In this document: positions 16,612 through 25,085 of the stretch, one piece after another
Numbering within the stretch: the first letter of the stretch is position 1
Layout of the letters: the number at the start of each line of letters is the position of its first letter
DNA from: JADHZC01 sp964409505
Lineage (GTDB): Bacteria > Pseudomonadota > Alphaproteobacteria > Rickettsiales > Rickettsiaceae
Length of the DNA stretch: 37,553 bases
Assembly (NCBI GenBank): GCA_964409505.1
Contig: CAYPDK010000020.1
Location: 1-37,553, forward strand
Direction of reading: 5' to 3'
Program-made: the position numbers and the translations under genes
Notes under the pieces: generated by a model
What the model was told of the DNA's origin: nothing
Databases searched by the model: none
The model's input: the letters and a program-made list of their open reading frames with translations, nothing else

Positions 16612-17883
16612 ATGAGTGAAGACTTACACTTTAAATCTTTAAGAGGAGTTCACGATATATTCGGGGTGGATTCTTCGATCTATGACTTAATAACTAAAGT
16701 CACTTATAAAGTTGTTCAAAAATACAATTATCAATTCATAACATTACCTATATTAGAAAATATTAATATTTTCAACAAAACTTTAGGAAAAACTTCCGAT
16801 ATTATTGAAAAAGAAATGTATGATTTTTTTGATAAGGGAGGAAATCACATTGTTCTCAGACCTGAATTTACAGCTTCTACTGTAAGATTTTTTTTAGAAA
16901 AAAAACTATATAAAAAAAACATTTCATATAAATTTTTTACCTTTGGCCCGGTATTTAGATATAATAGACCTCAGAATGGCAGATATAGGCAATTTTATCA
17001 AATCAATTTCGAACATATAGGATATAAAGACATATACCATGATGTAGAACTTATAGATTTATCGTGTGAAATTTTAAGAAATTTAAATATCTTAGAACAA
17101 ACAACACTTGAAATTAATTCCTTAGGATGTGAGAATACGAGAAAGAACTATAGTGAAGCTTTAGAAATTTACTTCAAAAAAAATGCAGATTCACTTTCTG
17201 AAAGCAGTAGAAAAAAAATAGATATAAATCCGATCAGCATATTAGACTCAAAAAATACCTTGGATCAGGAAATCATATCTTCAGCACCTAAGATTTTTTC
17301 TTATTATTCCCAAGAATCATCATCATATCTACAAAAGATCCAACAGTATCTAAAACTATTAAATATTCATTATAAAATGAACCCGTATCTTGTAAGAGGT
17401 CTGGATTATTACTCCAATATTATCTTTGAGTTCACTACTCAAGGGAGTAAACAGCAAAATACAGTCCTAGCAGGAGGCAGGTACGACATGCTGCATAGAA
17501 TCTTAGGACATACAGATATTCCATCTATAGGATGCGCAGGAGGGGTCGAGAGAATCTCTGCATTGATAAAAAATACAGATAAGGAATTAGAAAAAAGTAG
17601 TCCTATCTATATTATATGTCTAATTGATAGGTGTTATGATTATAGTATCTCTTTAGCTAAAAAACTTAGATCATTCAATTTTTCAGTAGAATTAAATATA
17701 GGAATTAAATTTGAAAAACAAATGCGCTATGCAGTCCAAAATTTAACAAGTTTTATAATATTTATAGGAGCAAAAGAAATAGATACAAATACTTATACAT
17801 TAAAAAATTTGAATAATAAAAAAGAAGAAAGATTAACTTTAGAAAGATTATTGAAATTTTTACAAAAAAACTGTCCTACTTAA
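16612..17883 (+). CDS. hisS: Histidyl-tRNA synthetase
   Basis: This is a class II aminoacyl-tRNA synthetase that charges tRNA-His. Its length is 423 aa. Visible motifs are RGVHDIFG (11-18), RPEFTAS (83-89), motif 2 as FGPVFRYNRPQNGRYRQFYQ (111-130), the histidine-specific LVRGLDYYS (260-268; R262), AGGRYD (287-292) and motif 3 as SIGCAGGVERI. The C-terminal anticodon-binding domain follows from about 330. It starts 8 nt after the symporter gene and is the last gene of this plus-strand run. Confidence 0.97.
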   Translation: MSEDLHFKSLRGVHDIFGVDSSIYDLITKVTYKVVQKYNYQFITLPILENINIFNKTLGKTSDIIEKEMYDFFDKGGNHIVLRPEFTASTVRFFLEKKLYKKNISYKFFTFGPVFRYNRPQNGRYRQFYQINFEHIGYKDIYHDVELIDLSCEILRNLNILEQTTLEINSLGCENTRKNYSEALEIYFKKNADSLSESSRKKIDINPISILDSKNTLDQEIISSAPKIFSYYSQESSSYLQKIQQYLKLLNIHYKMNPYLVRGLDYYSNIIFEFTTQGSKQQNTVLAGGRYDMLHRILGHTDIPSIGCAGGVERISALIKNTDKELEKSSPIYIICLIDRCYDYSISLAKKLRSFNFSVELNIGIKFEKQMRYAVQNLTSFIIFIGAKEIDTNTYTLKNLNNKKEERLTLERLLKFLQKNCPT

Positions 17884-17956
17884 TAAATTATGAAAATAAA
17901 ACTATATATCTATATATTTTTTAATTAATTTTAAAAAATAAGTTTTGTTTTTTTAC

Positions 17957-17984
17957 TTGCATTCATATAATTTTATGCTAGAAT
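17957..17984 (+). promoter_or_regulatory. Predicted promoter of the autotransporter-like gene
   Basis: TTGCAT (17957-17962), a 16-nt spacer and TAGAAT (17979-17984) form a sigma70-type pair; the -10 is extended by TGC (17976-17978). It lies about 110 nt upstream of the first start codon, leaving a long 5' leader that carries a 12-bp tandem repeat. Confidence 0.45.
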
Positions 17985-18012
17985 CTGTCTTATTAAAAAT
18001 GACGTTTGTAAC

Positions 18013-18036
18013 TAATTTGTCATATAATTTGTCATA
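18013..18036. repeat. Perfect 12-bp tandem repeat in the leader of the autotransporter-like gene
   Basis: TAATTTGTCATA occurs twice head to tail (18013-18024, 18025-18036), about 30 nt after the predicted -10 box. It could be a paired operator site or one more of the short duplications common in this window. Confidence 0.9.
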
Positions 18037-18095
18037 AGTTATTTTTGTTATAGTAATTGAATAATGTTTTAATTTAAAAGATTCGAGAATTTACC

Positions 18096-19505
18096 ATGTA
18101 TAAACAAGTGATAAGATTTTTATCGATAATAGATAATTGCAATATAAATAATATGCGCAGAATGTTACTTCTTACATCTCTGTTTTTAATATTTCAATTT
18201 ATAAGCCATGATTTAAGTGCATCAGGTTTTGTAGGAGTAGCCCCTGGTAATCAAGGCAATTTTTTTGGTGCTAATACGGGTAGACAAGCTGCTTCAAAAA
18301 ATGTTTTTTCAGATTTTTTTGATAAAAATTCTTCTAGCAAAAATTTGGAAACAGATAAGAGAAATGCTGAAATTTTACAGAAATTATTACCTGAAAATAA
18401 TTATATAAAAAAAATAGCAAGCATGTTGGAAAATGAAAAATTTTCTAAAGAGCAAAAAATGTCTGCCCTTAACAGATTATACAGATATAACACTCAAGAA
18501 AGTATAGAGTTGCTTAACAATTTGTCTTTTCTAAGAGATGAAATTTTTGAAAGAAATACTTTACATAATTTGAGACATACCATAACAATTCAAAATACAA
18601 AAAATCTTTGGGTAACACCTTTGATCAGTTCTGTGCAAAAAGATATTGATAGCTCAGAGGTAGAATCAAAATTAAAATTTGGGTACAAATCTAATAAAGG
18701 ATTAGGAAGTGTTTTATTAGGAGCTAGTTTTGATATAGACAATTTTCTTTTAGGAATTGCTGGAGGCTACATAACTAAAAACCTTGAATATCAGGGAGAT
18801 TATTCTGGAGATAAGGATGAGCTTTCTACTTTTGCTCTAGCGGTTTATTCTAATTATAACTTACTTAATAAGTCAAATGAAGGATTATTTCTTGATAGTG
18901 CAATTACTTGTGGTCTAAATAAAGGTATTAAAAAGTTACATTTAGAAAAAATAGATAATGTTGATCCTGGATCATACACTGGAGAGTATAAGAACAGATT
19001 TAGTTCTAATTTATCTGCTAAGGTTGGTTATAGTTTTGCTGCTGTTCAAAAGAAAGTATTAATACAACCATCTTGTGCTGTTACATGGGGACATATCTCT
19101 TCTACTAGTTTAAATTTAACTAGTTCTTATAGTGATTTGAAAGAAATAGGTAAAAAAATTGATTCTTCTTATAATTTATCCCTAACACCAGGTGTAAATT
19201 TATTGTTTAGAAATGATTTATCTGGTTCTGATTCTATAATAGCAAATATTAATCTTGAATATGAGGGGAAACCTATCAATGAAATTGGAAAGATACATAG
19301 TTCTCTTAGTGAAAAGATTCAAGAACAACTTGTGAGTCATAATTTCGACTATCTTTCAAATAAAACTGGTCATGTAAAGCTTTCACCTGCCTTATCTTTT
19401 ATTAGCAAACGATATAGCGCTACATTGAAAGGAAATTATAAAAAAGAAATAAGTTCTAAATTAGATTCTTGGGGAGTATCCTGTAATATTGGTATATTTT
19501 TTTGA
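18096..19505 (+). CDS. Secreted outer-membrane beta-barrel protein, autotransporter-type barrel
   Basis: This 469-aa protein has a signal peptide best read from M20 (ATG 18153): MRRMLLLTSLFLIFQFIS, with a likely cut near LSAS (40-43). After it come a Gly/Asn-rich stretch (44-62), a charged helical region (about 80-165) and a C-terminal part of about 300 residues (170-469) of alternating polar and hydrophobic beta strands. These include LWVTPLISSV, SVLLGASFDIDNFLLGIAGGYI, NLSAKVGYSFA and SWGVSCNIGIFF. The last residue is Phe, as needed for outer-membrane insertion. Barrel length and style fit an autotransporter beta domain (PF03797), but there is almost no passenger. It may be a surface antigen or a stand-alone barrel. 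A promoter and a repeat-bearing leader lie upstream, and transcription is independent of hisS. Confidence 0.75.
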   Translation: MYKQVIRFLSIIDNCNINNMRRMLLLTSLFLIFQFISHDLSASGFVGVAPGNQGNFFGANTGRQAASKNVFSDFFDKNSSSKNLETDKRNAEILQKLLPENNYIKKIASMLENEKFSKEQKMSALNRLYRYNTQESIELLNNLSFLRDEIFERNTLHNLRHTITIQNTKNLWVTPLISSVQKDIDSSEVESKLKFGYKSNKGLGSVLLGASFDIDNFLLGIAGGYITKNLEYQGDYSGDKDELSTFALAVYSNYNLLNKSNEGLFLDSAITCGLNKGIKKLHLEKIDNVDPGSYTGEYKNRFSSNLSAKVGYSFAAVQKKVLIQPSCAVTWGHISSTSLNLTSSYSDLKEIGKKIDSSYNLSLTPGVNLLFRNDLSGSDSIIANINLEYEGKPINEIGKIHSSLSEKIQEQLVSHNFDYLSNKTGHVKLSPALSFISKRYSATLKGNYKKEISSKLDSWGVSCNIGIFF

Positions 19506-20561
19506 TAAATATAGTTAGAAATAATTAAAAAAAGGTTGAAGTCCAGAGAACAAAATTAAGAATTGTTACCTTTAAAACAAGAGAACAACGATACAAAATA
19601 ATAAATTTACTTTTTTCTGTATATAAAAAGTGGAGGTTTTTTGTTTTTAATTGTTCTCTTTTTCAGTTATAACTTATAAAAAAGTCAAGGTTTCCAAAAA
19701 CAAAATCTTTATCTGAATAACATACATATTAAAAATTTTAAAATAAGAAAGGCTTGTGCTGTAAAAGTATAAGTAGAGCATCTTCTAAAAGAATTACTGT
19801 GATCTTATTTTGTAACCTTAAACATAGACTTACTGAGCAGGATTGCTCTACCCTCTAGAGATGATATAACTTTTTCTAGAAACGTAGTCTCTAGTACTTC
19901 CTCTAAGAAAATCCTGAAATTTATGTTGTCTCTAATAATACTATCTAATTCTTGAGTTATTATTAAAGAATTATTATATTGATCTACATAATCATCAAGT
20001 AGATTCTATAAACCAGCTCCAATCAAAATTTTATGCACAAAATTAAATCCTTCAGAAAATCCAACTATTTTCTAGAGTACTACTACCAGAGTACTATCCA
20101 CATAAAGATCTCAAGAAAATTGAGATTTTTAATTCACAAATGGCTAACAAAAATCCTTCAAGGGAAAAAAATGATTAAATTTAACAAAAATAAAAACTCC
20201 AATTATAATAATTAATAAATACTAATAAATTAACTTTTAATAAGTGCTTTTTTACTTTATACATACTATAATCTTTTGTTGGCTTAAAAAGTAAAGAATA
20301 AAAAATACAATTAGTTTTAATTTTATTCTTTAAATATTGCAGCACTATCTAGTCTAAAATCACCATAGAAATAAATGAGGAGTATTATCAAAATTTTACA
20401 CAATCCTTGAAAATACTATGAGAAAAAATATGATTGGATTAAAAAAAACAAGAAAGAATTTACATTTTTATCACGAATACAACTTTAAATCTCCCCCCAA
20501 GAAACAAGGACTAAGAATATTTAACCAAAATATTCATCAATTTTTTTTTCAAATAAGAGAA
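19506..20561. other. 1.06-kb gene-poor stretch between two convergent OMP genes
   Basis: No intact gene is supported here. GAGAACAA near 19586 and its inverted copy TTGTTCTC near 19650 could pair as a long-range hairpin downstream of the autotransporter-like gene. A decayed minus-strand frame lies at 19805-20100. A 60-codon plus-strand frame at 20033-20215 has no protein-like features. The rest is AT-rich without clear structure. Confidence 0.6.
19805..20100 (-). pseudogene. Decayed coding remnant, unidentified
   Basis: Minus-strand frame with stop TAA at 19807-19805 and 66 sense codons free of stops, reading LLDDYVDQYN, then TQELDSIIRDNINFRIFLEE, then EKVISSLEGRA. This has helical, protein-like composition. 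It has no usable start: an in-frame TAG lies at 20008-20006. Upstream in the same frame KIVGFSEGFNFVHKILIGAG continues to another TAG near 20070. Beyond about 20100 protein-like sequence moves to another frame (EGFLLAICELKISIFLRSLC). This pattern of stops plus a frameshift suggests a dead gene. I do not recognise the parent family. Confidence 0.4.
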
Positions 20562-22079
20562 TTATAAAGCAAAGGATATTCCTATATTAGCCCCTGCAGT
20601 AAACAAATAAGAAGAGTTTGGATTTTTTATAGGCATATTCTTCAAAAACAGAGGATATTCCTTATTACCACCACTATCAAAAAATCTGATATTTTTTACT
20701 TCTAGATTATTAAAATTACCCAAATAATTTGCACTAACATCAAAAGTAAGTGAAACAGAGGAGGATAATTTCCAGTCTATAGCAATTTTAGCCTTACCAG
20801 AAATATCTAATTTATGTTTATATTCTTTTTTGAAAGAATATTTTCTATTTAAAAAATCACCTCCTCCTTCAGTTTGACTATCTATGAACATCTTAGCAAA
20901 CCATTTTTCAAGTTCAGTAGAGTCTTGAGAGGTCAGCGTAGAATATAGTCCCTCACCTACCCCCGAGGAAGCAACACCTTGCCTTAATACATCGTAGGAA
21001 GCAGCTCTATTGTCCGACTCTGAGACATATGCTAAACTCTCAGTGACTTTGATTCTTTGATTTCTGTTAACTGCTCCTTCAGAGTTTTTCTGTCCAATAA
21101 AATTTCTATACTGCTTTTGACCATCCAGAGTAAGTTTTTTAAAAGCATCTTTAAAATCATAATAAACATCCACATTACCAGAAACAAAAGAGATTCCTAA
21201 ACCCAAACCAAAAGAAAGCCTAATAGAATCATTTTCAAAAACATTATACCGAAAAGAAGCAAGAATAGGATAAGATTTAGGGTGAACTTTAATACTAGCA
21301 ACATTTTGAAAAGCATGGATGATTTCATGAGAATTTACTTCAACAAGTCTTTTAGGAGGAGCAGATATATCTTTAACAGAAGAATCATATACAAAATATG
21401 GACTCTGATTATCCTCAAATATTAAACGATTAGTATATCTACTTAATGCATTTGCCTTATCAATATCTGTTGCGTTTGCAGGAGGTTCGAAATTACGAAT
21501 ACTATTCATTATGCCCGTTTTATGTTCACTATCTGGAACTAATTCCAAAAAAGTATATACGGCATCATCAACAGTTGCTTTAAATTTCGCAAATGTAAAA
21601 TTTTGTGTGTTTTGTGGAACCACAATAGTATCACTAAATGTTGTTGTTTTTGTAACATATGCCGACGGCACTGCGTTTGCTACATCTTGTGATACGATAT
21701 TAAAATTGTCTCCCTCTTGGTAAGATTTAAGTGTAAAAAATTTATCATAAATCTTATCAATTTCTTGTCCACTAATTCCAGAATAAGCATATTTATCTTT
21801 AAAAGAATCAAAAAAAGAAATATTTTCCCTAGAAATTTTTATAAAATGCGTACCAAACTCTATTCCTAAAGAGAATTTACTATTTATGTTATATCCCAAT
21901 TCTCCTCCAAAATGGTAACTAGGAGAATATGAATAATTGCTACCAAGAGAATCTGAAACTATAAAATTAGGAGCCCCAATTAATCTAAAGTAAAAAAGAT
22001 CTACACTATTAGCCCGAGCAGCAGAAAGTGAAAAATGAAATAAATTCAAGAGTAAAAACAAAAATAGATATTTTTTCAT
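20562..22079 (-). CDS. Outer-membrane beta-barrel protein with very long surface loops
   Basis: This 505-aa protein has a clear signal peptide (MKKYLFLFLLLNLFHFSLSA, cut likely after about residue 23). Beta-strand-like segments occur at about 28-40, 55-80, 288-325, 428-462 and 490-505. They are separated by long polar regions at about 85-285 and 330-420. The C-terminus is SYLFTAGANIGISFAL, a strand-like end. The plan is that of a small barrel of about eight strands with two greatly enlarged extracellular loops, similar in style to Rickettsiales surface antigens. I cannot assign a named family. Loop DNA at about 21500-21720 is visibly richer in G+C than its flanks. The gene is transcribed alone; tRNA-Arg lies upstream on the same strand. 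It is likely a host-exposed antigen or porin-like protein. Confidence 0.75.
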   Translation of the reverse strand: MKKYLFLFLLLNLFHFSLSAARANSVDLFYFRLIGAPNFIVSDSLGSNYSYSPSYHFGGELGYNINSKFSLGIEFGTHFIKISRENISFFDSFKDKYAYSGISGQEIDKIYDKFFTLKSYQEGDNFNIVSQDVANAVPSAYVTKTTTFSDTIVVPQNTQNFTFAKFKATVDDAVYTFLELVPDSEHKTGIMNSIRNFEPPANATDIDKANALSRYTNRLIFEDNQSPYFVYDSSVKDISAPPKRLVEVNSHEIIHAFQNVASIKVHPKSYPILASFRYNVFENDSIRLSFGLGLGISFVSGNVDVYYDFKDAFKKLTLDGQKQYRNFIGQKNSEGAVNRNQRIKVTESLAYVSESDNRAASYDVLRQGVASSGVGEGLYSTLTSQDSTELEKWFAKMFIDSQTEGGGDFLNRKYSFKKEYKHKLDISGKAKIAIDWKLSSSVSLTFDVSANYLGNFNNLEVKNIRFFDSGGNKEYPLFLKNMPIKNPNSSYLFTAGANIGISFAL

Positions 22080-22248
22080 ATATGCTACAACTTCAGACCA
22101 CTAAAAAGAAAATTTCAATAAAATGCATTACAATAATTCACTAAAACTAACAACTCTCCAAGATAGATCTATTAATTACAACCTTCGACAATAACAAAAT
22201 AACAACCAACTTAAATTTAAACTAATTTCTTAAAATAATTTGAAAATG

Positions 22249-22322
22249 CGCGCCCTAAAGGATTTGAACCCTTGACCCACGGATTAGAAATCCGTTGCTC
22301 TATCCAGCTGAGCTAAGGGCGC
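22249..22322 (-). tRNA. tRNA-Arg (anticodon TCT)
   Basis: This is a 74-nt cloverleaf. The acceptor stem GCGCCCT/AGGGCGC is perfect, the D-arm is GCTC/GAGC with a 9-nt loop, the anticodon stem is ACGGA/TCCGT with loop TTTCTAA (anticodon TCT), and the T-arm is AAGGG TTCAAAT CCTTT. The discriminator base is G and no CCA is encoded. It reads AGA codons, abundant in this AT-rich genome. Confidence 0.96.
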
Positions 22323-22678
22323 ATATTAAATTGTTTCTACTACCAGTTTAAATTCTAAAACAACATTAATTAATCTATCAATCTAAGATAGCTAGCATCT
22401 GTATCTATTTACTATCCATACTATAAATTCTTACTAAGTAAATATACAACACAAGAACCTTTTATCATAGTTTTAATACAAAATCAAAATTAAATTTCAA
22501 TTCTGATATTGTAGACATTATTATGTCTAAAGCACTTTAATAAAAACACAAAGCATCTCAAATAAAAAAAATTCTGTACGTTTAATACCAAAGTATAGAT
22601 TGTAAAAGCACAAGTTTGTGCTCAGAGTTTTACTTAATGAGATAATAAAACAAACATCTTTTCTATTTTAAGAATAGA
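22323..22678. other. 356-bp intergenic stretch between atpD and tRNA-Arg
   Basis: No open frame of useful size is seen on either strand. In particular nothing resembles atpC, which would be expected here after atpD. The only structure is the terminator-like hairpin at 22604-22622. Confidence 0.6.
22604..22622 (-). terminator. Probable terminator of the atp operon
   Basis: On the minus strand AGCACAAACTTGTGCT forms a 6-7 bp stem with a tiny loop, followed by a short TTTT run. It lies about 57 nt after the atpD stop. The T-run is short, so efficiency is uncertain. Confidence 0.45.
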
Positions 22679-24115
22679 TTAGAAATTATCCTTTTGAGAT
22701 TTAGATAATTTTACTTTTGTCTTAACATCATTAATATCTCCTTCCATGTAGAAAAAGGATTCTGGAATATAATCTAAATCTCCCCCAATAATTTCTTTAC
22801 ACCCTTGAATAGTATCTTCTAACTTGACAAATTTTCCTTTAACACCTGTAAAAGATTGAGCTACCTGTAGTGGTTGAGATAAAAATCTTTGTATTTTTCT
22901 TGCTCTTGCCACGATCAACTGATCTTCTTTAGAGAGTTCATCCATTCCAAGAATTGCTATAATTTCTTTCAGTGACTCATAAGTTTGAAGTATTTGTTTG
23001 ACTTGTTTTGCGACATCATAATGCTCATGACCTACAATTGAGGGAATCAGCACTGAGGAATTACTTTCTAATGGGTCTACTGCGGGATATAATCCGTAGG
23101 ACGCAATATTTCTTGATAACACAATAATTGAATCTAAGTGGGAGAATAAATTTGCTGGTGCTGGGTCAGTCAGATCATCTGCTGGAACATAAATTGCCTG
23201 AACTGAGGTGATGGATCCGTGTTTTGTAGAAGTAATTCTCTCTTGTAGAGTACCTATTTCATGAGATAGAGTTGGCTGATATCCCACGGCAGAAGGAATT
23301 CTGCCTAGTAAGGCAGAGACTTCTGCTCCTGCTTGTGTGAATCTAAAAACATTATCAATAAACAAGAGCACATCATTACCTTTATCCATATCTCTAAAAT
23401 GTTCTGCTATTGTAAGAGCTGAGAAGGCTGCTTTTGCTCTTGCTCCTGGGGGTTCATTCATTTGAGCAAAGACAAGGGAAACTTTAGATTTAGTTAAATC
23501 ATTTAAGTCAATAACTCCTGAATCTATCATTTCATGATATAGCTCATTACCTTCTCTAGTTCTCTCCCCTACTCCTGCAAAAGTTGTATATCCTTTATAG
23601 ACGTGAGATATATTATTAATAAGTTCCATAATAAGCACAGTTTTTCCAACACCTGCTCCACCAAATAGGCCTATTTTTCCTCCTTTAATATAAGGAGTCA
23701 GAAGATCTATAACCTTTATTCCTGTAACCAACAGCTCTGTTTCTGAGGACTGATCTTTAAGCTTAGGGGGAGAGTGATAAATAGAGGAGTATTCAGAAGC
23801 ATTAATATCTCCTTTATCATCGATAGGTTCTCCAACAACATTGATAATCCTACCCAAAGTACTAACTCCAACAGGAACTTTTATTTCAGATCCAGTATCA
23901 ACAACTTCCATACCTCTACTTAGGCCTTCTGTAGAGTGCATAGAAATACATCTAACAGTATTATTACCAACATGATACACAACTTCTAACGTAATTTTTT
24001 TATCTCCTAAAAGACATTCTAACGCATTTAAAATTTTTGGTAATGTATCGCTTATAGGGAATTCTACATCAACAACTGCAGAGATAATCTGCACTATTTT
24101 ACCTTTTTTTAACAT
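22679..24115 (-). CDS. atpD: F1 ATP synthase subunit beta
   Basis: This is the catalytic subunit of the F1 sector of ATP synthase. Its length is 478 aa. Walker A is GGAGVGKT (152-159), the catalytic glutamate is E184 in GVGERTREGN, and Walker B is DVLLFIDNVFRFT (248-260). The ALLGRIPSAVGYQPTL stretch and DDLTDPAPA are conserved; the usual ATTFSHLD appears as ANLFSHLD. It is the last gene of atpHAGD, 20 nt after atpG, and no atpC follows. A terminator-like hairpin lies downstream. Confidence 0.98.
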   Translation of the reverse strand: MLKKGKIVQIISAVVDVEFPISDTLPKILNALECLLGDKKITLEVVYHVGNNTVRCISMHSTEGLSRGMEVVDTGSEIKVPVGVSTLGRIINVVGEPIDDKGDINASEYSSIYHSPPKLKDQSSETELLVTGIKVIDLLTPYIKGGKIGLFGGAGVGKTVLIMELINNISHVYKGYTTFAGVGERTREGNELYHEMIDSGVIDLNDLTKSKVSLVFAQMNEPPGARAKAAFSALTIAEHFRDMDKGNDVLLFIDNVFRFTQAGAEVSALLGRIPSAVGYQPTLSHEIGTLQERITSTKHGSITSVQAIYVPADDLTDPAPANLFSHLDSIIVLSRNIASYGLYPAVDPLESNSSVLIPSIVGHEHYDVAKQVKQILQTYESLKEIIAILGMDELSKEDQLIVARARKIQRFLSQPLQVAQSFTGVKGKFVKLEDTIQGCKEIIGGDLDYIPESFFYMEGDINDVKTKVKLSKSQKDNF

Positions 24116-24135
24116 AACATTTAATCTTTATTAAA

Positions 24136-25065
24136 CTAATCTTGTGATAAAGCCTCAAGTCCAGAAATTATTTCTATAAGTTCTGTCGTAATAATAGCCT
24201 GTCTTTTTTTGTGAAGTTTCAGATAGAGATTATCTATAATATCTCCAGCATTATTAGTTGCATTTTCCATAACGGTTCTTCTTGCTGCATGTTCACTAGC
24301 ACTATTTTGTAAAAACACATATTTTATAACGATTTTTACGTATAATCTTAGAAGAAATTTTAACAAATTTTTGCCTTCAAATTCTAAAGATTTAGGATCT
24401 CCAAAAATTTTACATTCTTCTTCATTCAATGACACAGGAAACATTTGTTTTTTATCAAAAAACTGATTTAGGGTATTTTGAAATTGGAAATAATACACAA
24501 ACACTCCTTCAAATCGATTTGAAGAGATTAAGGAAATAATTTCATCCGAGATTGATTGAACTATTTCGCTCTCAGTAGTATTATCTAGACTAAAATATTT
24601 ATATAAATCTTTTAATAAATCCATTTCAAGAAATGTATCATATCCCTTCTTACCAATCAAGATAATCTTAAATTTTGTATGTTCTACACAACCCCTAGAA
24701 AGACTTGCTATATCCTGTAGAAGATGGTTAAGCAAAGTATTATTAAAGCCTCCACATAATCCTTTTTCAGAGGTAAACACGACTAATAGATACTCTCGTT
24801 CTACATTTTGAGTGAGGTAGAATTTCTTTTGATCATTAGGAATGATATTTTGCAGGGTAAAGTATTTTTTTATTTCTCTAAAAGAAGAAGAGACTGCTTT
24901 AGAATATAAAATATATGATAGAGCTTCTATTTGTTGATTTTTTTCTTTAGCTAATTTTTCTATTTTTTTTAATTTAGTACTAGATATCAATTCCATTGAC
25001 CGAGTAATTTTTTGAGTTTCTTTCACAGATCGAATTTTAGTCCTAATATTTTTCAGAGATCCCAT
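24136..25065 (-). CDS. atpG: F1 ATP synthase subunit gamma
   Basis: This is the central rotor shaft of F1. The start at ATG 25065 gives MGSLKNIRTKIRSVKETQKI, the family's standard opening, and 309 aa. A frame extension to 25098 would overlap atpA and adds unrelated residues. Conserved parts are TSEKGLCGGFNNTL near the middle and the C-terminal EHAARRTVMENATNNA followed by RQAIITTELIEIISGLEAL. The coiled-coil N- and C-terminal helices are intact. It lies 20 nt after atpA and 20 nt before atpD. Confidence 0.97.
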   Translation of the reverse strand: MGSLKNIRTKIRSVKETQKITRSMELISSTKLKKIEKLAKEKNQQIEALSYILYSKAVSSSFREIKKYFTLQNIIPNDQKKFYLTQNVEREYLLVVFTSEKGLCGGFNNTLLNHLLQDIASLSRGCVEHTKFKIILIGKKGYDTFLEMDLLKDLYKYFSLDNTTESEIVQSISDEIISLISSNRFEGVFVYYFQFQNTLNQFFDKKQMFPVSLNEEECKIFGDPKSLEFEGKNLLKFLLRLYVKIVIKYVFLQNSASEHAARRTVMENATNNAGDIIDNLYLKLHKKRQAIITTELIEIISGLEALSQD

Positions 25066-25085
25066 ATAAAACCTTAATAATTTTA

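Noticed and set aside
20033..20215. 60-codon plus-strand frame
   Set aside because: Lys/Asn/Ile-rich without domain features or ribosome site, and it overlaps the region of the minus-strand decayed frame.
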